Assembly: GCA_030040395.1 (NCBI GenBank)
Contig: JASHTU010000599.1
Location: 1-7,371 of the forward strand
Reading direction: 5' to 3'
DNA length: 7,371 nt
DNA from: Acidobacteriaceae bacterium
Lineage (GTDB): Bacteria; Acidobacteriota; Terriglobia; Terriglobales; Acidobacteriaceae
Under the pieces are notes generated by a model that saw only the letters and a list, made by a program, of their open reading frames with translations, had not been told where the DNA came from and did no database searches. Below, one piece after another: positions 4,506 through 7,371 of this stretch. The first letter of the stretch is position 1. Each line of letters starts with the position of its first letter. A program made the translations under genes and the position numbers.

Positions 4506-6752
4506 CTACTTCAGTCGCGCCCCCAGTGGAACATCTTCCAGGAACCCCGCCAGCACCGGCGCGCCGTCAGGAAGCGAGGCTGCCAGCAACATGCCGTTCG
4601 ATTCCAACCCGCGCATCTTGCGCGGCGCCAGGTTGGCCACAACCACAATCTTGCGCCCGATGAGCTTTTCCGGCTCGTACTGCTGGGCGATGCCGGCCAG
4701 TATCTGCCGCTTTTCGTAGCCCAGGTCGATTTCCAGACGCAGCAACTTATCGGCCTTGGGCACGCGTTCGGCGACCAGAATCTGCGCCACGCGCAGATCG
4801 ATCTTGGCGAAATCGTCGATGGTGATAGGGAGCGCCGTTTGCGGCGCCTCAGAGCCCTGTTGCGCCTGGCCGGAAGCGGGCGGCGCGGCGATGGGCGTCG
4901 AGCTCAGCCGGCTGCTCGCCTGAACCGCCGGAACCGCGTGAACCGGCGCCGTCTCCACCGGCATCGATGGATCGTGGGGCGCGGTGGTGGAGGGAGTCAG
5001 CGTGTCACTGGAGTGCGCATCGTCTGTGCCGGCCGCGGCGCTTGGCGCCACCGAGGGCGCAGCCGTGGCCGGTCCCGGCGCCATCGTCTCGCCCTGGGCG
5101 GCTTCGATCACGGTGCGGTTGTTCTCGTCTTCAAGATTCTGCATACGTTGGATTGCGTCCCTTTCCGCGCGGGGAAACAGCGGCGCAGGCATTTCGAACC
5201 TTGTCCCCGCCTTCAACCCTCCCCACGCCAGATTCTGCAAAAACGCCTGCCGCGCGGCGTCCCCGATTTCCCCCTGGCCGAGCTGGCGCCACACCTTGGC
5301 CGTCGCATCCGGAAGCACGGGATAAGCGAGCGCGGTAATGATGCGGATGGCCTCGGCGGCCGTCGCCAGCACCCGCGCCTGCAAATGCAGGTGCGCGGCA
5401 GCCGGGCGGTCGGCGGGTTTTTTCCAGGGCGCATTGGCGGTCAGGTAACCGTCGGTCTCACCCACCAGCAGCCACAGCCTTCTTAGAGCGTCGGAAAAAT
5501 TCAGCTCGTCGAAAGCCGCGCCGAACGCGGCGATGGTGCGTTCCGCGCTCAGTCGCAGAGCGGCTTCGGCGCCCGTGGGCGCACCAAAGTGGGGAACGTC
5601 GCCCCCAAAGTACTTGTAGACCATGTTTCCCACCCGGCTCACCAGGTTGCCATACCCGTTGGCCAGGTCGCTGTTGTAGCGCTGCACCAGCGCGTCGAAA
5701 GAAAAGGCGCCGTCCTGACCGAAGGGAATCTCGCGCAGCAAGAAGTACCGCAGAGCGTCGGAACCTAATACGGTGTGAACCGTTTCCGCACGCACAATGT
5801 TGCCGCGCGACTTCGACATTTTTCCCTGGTCGAAGAGCAGCCAGCCATTGGCGCGCACCGAGCGCGGCGGCGCAATCCCCGCGGCCATCAAAAACGCCGG
5901 CCAGTACACACAATGGAAGCGGCTGATTTCCTTGCCGATCAGGTGCATGTCGGCGGGCCAGAATTTTGCAAATTTTTCCTGGTCTCGGACGTCATCCGAA
6001 CCATATCCCAGCGCCGTAATGTAGTTCGCCAGCGCGTCCAGCCATACGTAGACCACGTGCTTCTCGTCGCCGGGCACGGGAATGCCCCAGGAAAAACTGG
6101 TGCGGCTTACGGAAAGATCCTTCAGACCGCTGCGCACAAACGAGATCACTTCGCGCCGCGTCGATTCGGGCCCCATGAATCCGGGATTCGCCTCATAAAA
6201 CTCCAACAGCTTGCGCTCGAAGGCCGACAGCTTGAAGAAGTAATTCTCTTCGCTCACGGTCTCCGTGATTCGTCCGCAATCCGGGCAAGGCGCGCCGGGA
6301 GGGCCTTCAATCCACGCTTCGTCGCTCACGCAGTACTGTCCCGTGTACGAGCCCTTGTAGATGAATCCCTTATCCCGCAGCGTTGCGAACAGCTTTTGCA
6401 CACCGCGCTTATGCCGCTCCTCGGTGGTGCGGATGAAGTCGTCGTAGGTCAGCCCCAGAAGGTCCCACAACCCGCGAAACTCCCCGGCGATGGCGGTGGC
6501 GAACTCCATGGGCGTGCGCCCGGCGAGCCTGGCGCTGCGTTCGATCTTCTGGCCATGCTCGTCGGTCCCGGTGAGAAACCAGGTGTCGACGCCGAGGGCG
6601 CGTTGGCGGCGGGCGATGGCGTCGCAGACGATGGTGGAGTAGGCGTGGCCCAGGTGGGGCCGCGCGTTCACGTAGTAGATGGGCGTGGTGAGATAAAAAC
6701 GGCCCGAACTGGAACTCGACCTGGAACTTGAATTGGAATCTGAATCGGCCAT
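4506..6752 (-). CDS. metG: Methionyl-tRNA synthetase with C-terminal tRNA-binding domain
   Basis: A 748-residue class I synthetase that charges tRNA-Met and initiator tRNA with methionine in the cytoplasm. Order of parts: a Ser-rich tail at 1-17; the Rossmann core starting at FYLTTPIYYVN, with the HIGH-type motif HLGH at 33-36; a single zinc-knuckle-like insert with CVSD at 141-144 and CPDC at 156-159; KMSKS at 311-315; the helical anticodon domain to about 540; an Ala/Pro/Ser/Thr-rich linker at about 545-642; and a Trbp111/EMAPII-like OB-fold at 643-748 (DFAKIDLRVAQI to GARLK). The E. coli enzyme with the same C-terminal domain is about 677 residues; the linker and tail account for the extra length. 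The ATG at 6752 is chosen, although no good ribosome binding site precedes it. An in-frame TTG at 6764 is the only earlier start before a stop codon. The gene diverges from argS and precedes vapBC. Confidence 0.96.
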   Translation of the reverse strand: MADSDSNSSSRSSSSSGRFYLTTPIYYVNARPHLGHAYSTIVCDAIARRQRALGVDTWFLTGTDEHGQKIERSARLAGRTPMEFATAIAGEFRGLWDLLGLTYDDFIRTTEERHKRGVQKLFATLRDKGFIYKGSYTGQYCVSDEAWIEGPPGAPCPDCGRITETVSEENYFFKLSAFERKLLEFYEANPGFMGPESTRREVISFVRSGLKDLSVSRTSFSWGIPVPGDEKHVVYVWLDALANYITALGYGSDDVRDQEKFAKFWPADMHLIGKEISRFHCVYWPAFLMAAGIAPPRSVRANGWLLFDQGKMSKSRGNIVRAETVHTVLGSDALRYFLLREIPFGQDGAFSFDALVQRYNSDLANGYGNLVSRVGNMVYKYFGGDVPHFGAPTGAEAALRLSAERTIAAFGAAFDELNFSDALRRLWLLVGETDGYLTANAPWKKPADRPAAAHLHLQARVLATAAEAIRIITALAYPVLPDATAKVWRQLGQGEIGDAARQAFLQNLAWGGLKAGTRFEMPAPLFPRAERDAIQRMQNLEDENNRTVIEAAQGETMAPGPATAAPSVAPSAAAGTDDAHSSDTLTPSTTAPHDPSMPVETAPVHAVPAVQASSRLSSTPIAAPPASGQAQQGSEAPQTALPITIDDFAKIDLRVAQILVAERVPKADKLLRLEIDLGYEKRQILAGIAQQYEPEKLIGRKIVVVANLAPRKMRGLESNGMLLAASLPDGAPVLAGFLEDVPLGARLK
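6706..6747. repeat. Seven tandem degenerate hexamers (GAAYTN-like) inside metG
   Basis: On the plus strand seven consecutive 6-bp units can be laid out: GAACTG, GAACTC, GACCTG, GAACTT, GAATTG, GAATCT, GAATCG. Read on the minus strand in the metG frame they encode seven X-Ser dipeptides (Asp-Ser twice, Asn-Ser, Ser-Ser, Arg-Ser, Ser-Ser twice) at residues 3-16. The array lies between the start codon and the first conserved residue of the catalytic core. Confidence 0.8.
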
Positions 6753-6820
6753 GGGCGGGATCAATGTTCTCGGTTTCGCCCCAACGGCAGGCGAGAATCT
6801 TCACTTGAAAACACCATTCA

Positions 6821-6850
6821 ATCTTAGGTTGCCGCGTGGAGCGCGGTCAA
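6821..6850 (-). promoter_or_regulatory. Predicted sigma-70-type promoter of metG
   Basis: On the minus strand TTGACC (6850-6845, five of six matches to TTGACA) is followed after 18 bp by TAAGAT (6826-6821, four of six matches to TATAAT). This would start transcription near 6814, leaving a leader of about 60 bases before the ATG at 6752. No T-box-like leader is seen in that short space. Confidence 0.5.
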
Positions 6851-6852
6851 AC

Positions 6853-6881
6853 CTGGAAGACGCGTCGCGCTCTGTTAGAAT
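6853..6881 (+). promoter_or_regulatory. Predicted extended -10 promoter of argS
   Basis: TAGAAT at 6876-6881 matches TATAAT in five of six bases and is preceded by TG at 6873-6874, forming an extended -10. The -35 position at the 17-bp spacing holds only CTGGAA (6853-6858, three of six matches), which is acceptable for an extended -10 promoter. Transcription would begin near 6888, about 30 bases before the proposed argS start. The -35 region lies two bases from the -35 of metG on the other strand. Confidence 0.5.
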
Positions 6882-6918
6882 CACCCTTGCAAATCAAGGA
6901 TTTTCGAGGCATTTCGCA

Positions 6919-7371
6919 TTGATTCTGGAATTGCAGGAGAGGCTGGGAGACGCGATCCGCGCGGCGCTTAAGGAGAAATACGATCTCGCCCTGGAGGGTG
7001 TGCCGCTGGAGACGCCGCCCGACCTGCGCTTGGGCGAAATCGCCACGCCCATCGCCTTCGAACTGGCGCGCAAGCTGCGCAAGGCGCCCAAGGTGATTGC
7101 ACAGGAGATTGTGGCGGGACTGGGCGCGGTGGAGGGGTTCGCAGGATTCGAGGTCGCCGGCGGCGGCTACATCAACGCGCGACTGGATCGCGCGGCTGCG
7201 GTTCGTTTGATGGTAGGAGTCGAAGACGTACGCCCCATCCCAGGTGGCGCAAAGGGTCATGTGCTGGTGGAGCATACTTCGATCAATCCCAATAAGGCCG
7301 CGCATATCGGGCATCTCCGCAACGCCATCCTGGGCGATGCGTTTGTGCGCCTGCTGCGCGCCTCCGGCTTC
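6919..7371 (+). CDS. argS: Arginyl-tRNA synthetase, N-terminal part (runs off the window)
   Basis: The first 151 residues of a class I arginyl-tRNA synthetase, which attaches arginine to tRNA-Arg; the frame is open to the last base. Residues 1-100 form the Add-1 (Arg_tRNA_synt_N) domain that recognises the tRNA elbow, including LGEIATPIAFELARKLRKAP at 38-57 and the GGGYIN segment at 81-86. The catalytic core then opens with VEHTSINPNKAAHIGHLRN at 117-135, containing an exact HIGH motif at 129-132. The start is proposed at TTG 6919: GAGG at 6906-6909 lies nine bases upstream, the protein then begins MILELQERLG as expected for the Add-1 helix, and no ATG or GTG upstream in this frame fits. The gene diverges from metG across 166 bp. 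The KMSKS-equivalent and anticodon-binding parts lie beyond the window. Confidence 0.95.
   Translation, partial: MILELQERLGDAIRAALKEKYDLALEGVPLETPPDLRLGEIATPIAFELARKLRKAPKVIAQEIVAGLGAVEGFAGFEVAGGGYINARLDRAAAVRLMVGVEDVRPIPGGAKGHVLVEHTSINPNKAAHIGHLRNAILGDAFVRLLRASGF

Noticed and set aside
4440..5486. 348-codon open frame on the plus strand opposite the metG 3' part
   Set aside because: Composition is extreme in Arg, His and Gly, and it covers the linker and OB-fold of MetRS; a shadow frame.
5775..6731. 318-codon open frame on the plus strand opposite the metG catalytic core
   Set aside because: Lies opposite the HIGH, zinc and KMSKS regions of metG and has no family pattern of its own.
6847..7314. 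155-codon open frame on the minus strand opposite argS
   Set aside because: The plus strand here encodes a clear arginyl-tRNA synthetase N-terminus with an exact HIGH motif; the minus frame is its shadow.

Overview
The window is high-GC bacterial chromosome made mostly of conserved housekeeping genes. GC-rich Gram-negative coding style, the TatD, YajQ, polyprenyl synthase and methyltransferase neighbourhood, and the sequence character of the two aminoacyl-tRNA synthetases suggest an Acidobacteriota (Terriglobia-like) genome. That assignment is an inference from the look of the proteins and was not tested by any search. No rRNA, tRNA, CRISPR array, insertion sequence or phage gene was seen.

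Layout: a short leader with an 8-bp inverted repeat (1-30) precedes a plus-strand YbgC-type hotdog thioesterase (54-482). It converges on a block of seven genes on the minus strand. Read in transcription order, these are metG, encoding methionyl-tRNA synthetase (6752 down to 4506); a VapB-type antitoxin (4405-4145); a VapC-type PIN toxin (4131-3673); a TatD-family metal hydrolase (3676-2825); a YajQ-family nucleotide-binding protein (2753-2253); a long-chain polyprenyl diphosphate synthase (2184-1195); and a SAM-dependent O-methyltransferase (1194-508). At the right edge argS (arginyl-tRNA synthetase) runs divergently from metG and leaves the window after residue 151. The 166 bp between the two synthetases holds a plausible back-to-back promoter pair.

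How the genes relate: metG and tatD are adjacent in other bacteria (for example Bacillus subtilis metS-yabD), so the toxin-antitoxin pair looks like an insertion into an old gene pair. The vapC stop and the tatD GTG start overlap in a GTGA, so tatD translation may now depend on the toxin gene. The polyprenyl synthase and methyltransferase genes abut with no spacer and are very probably co-transcribed. The gaps of 71 and 68 bp around yajQ leave open whether all seven genes form one operon.

The most interesting signals are the vapBC insertion directly behind the gene for methionyl-tRNA synthetase (enteric VapC toxins cut initiator tRNA-fMet), the tandem hexamer repeat that encodes the Ser-rich N-terminus of MetRS, and the roughly 100-residue disordered linker inside MetRS. 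I did not find a clearly new biological system here.
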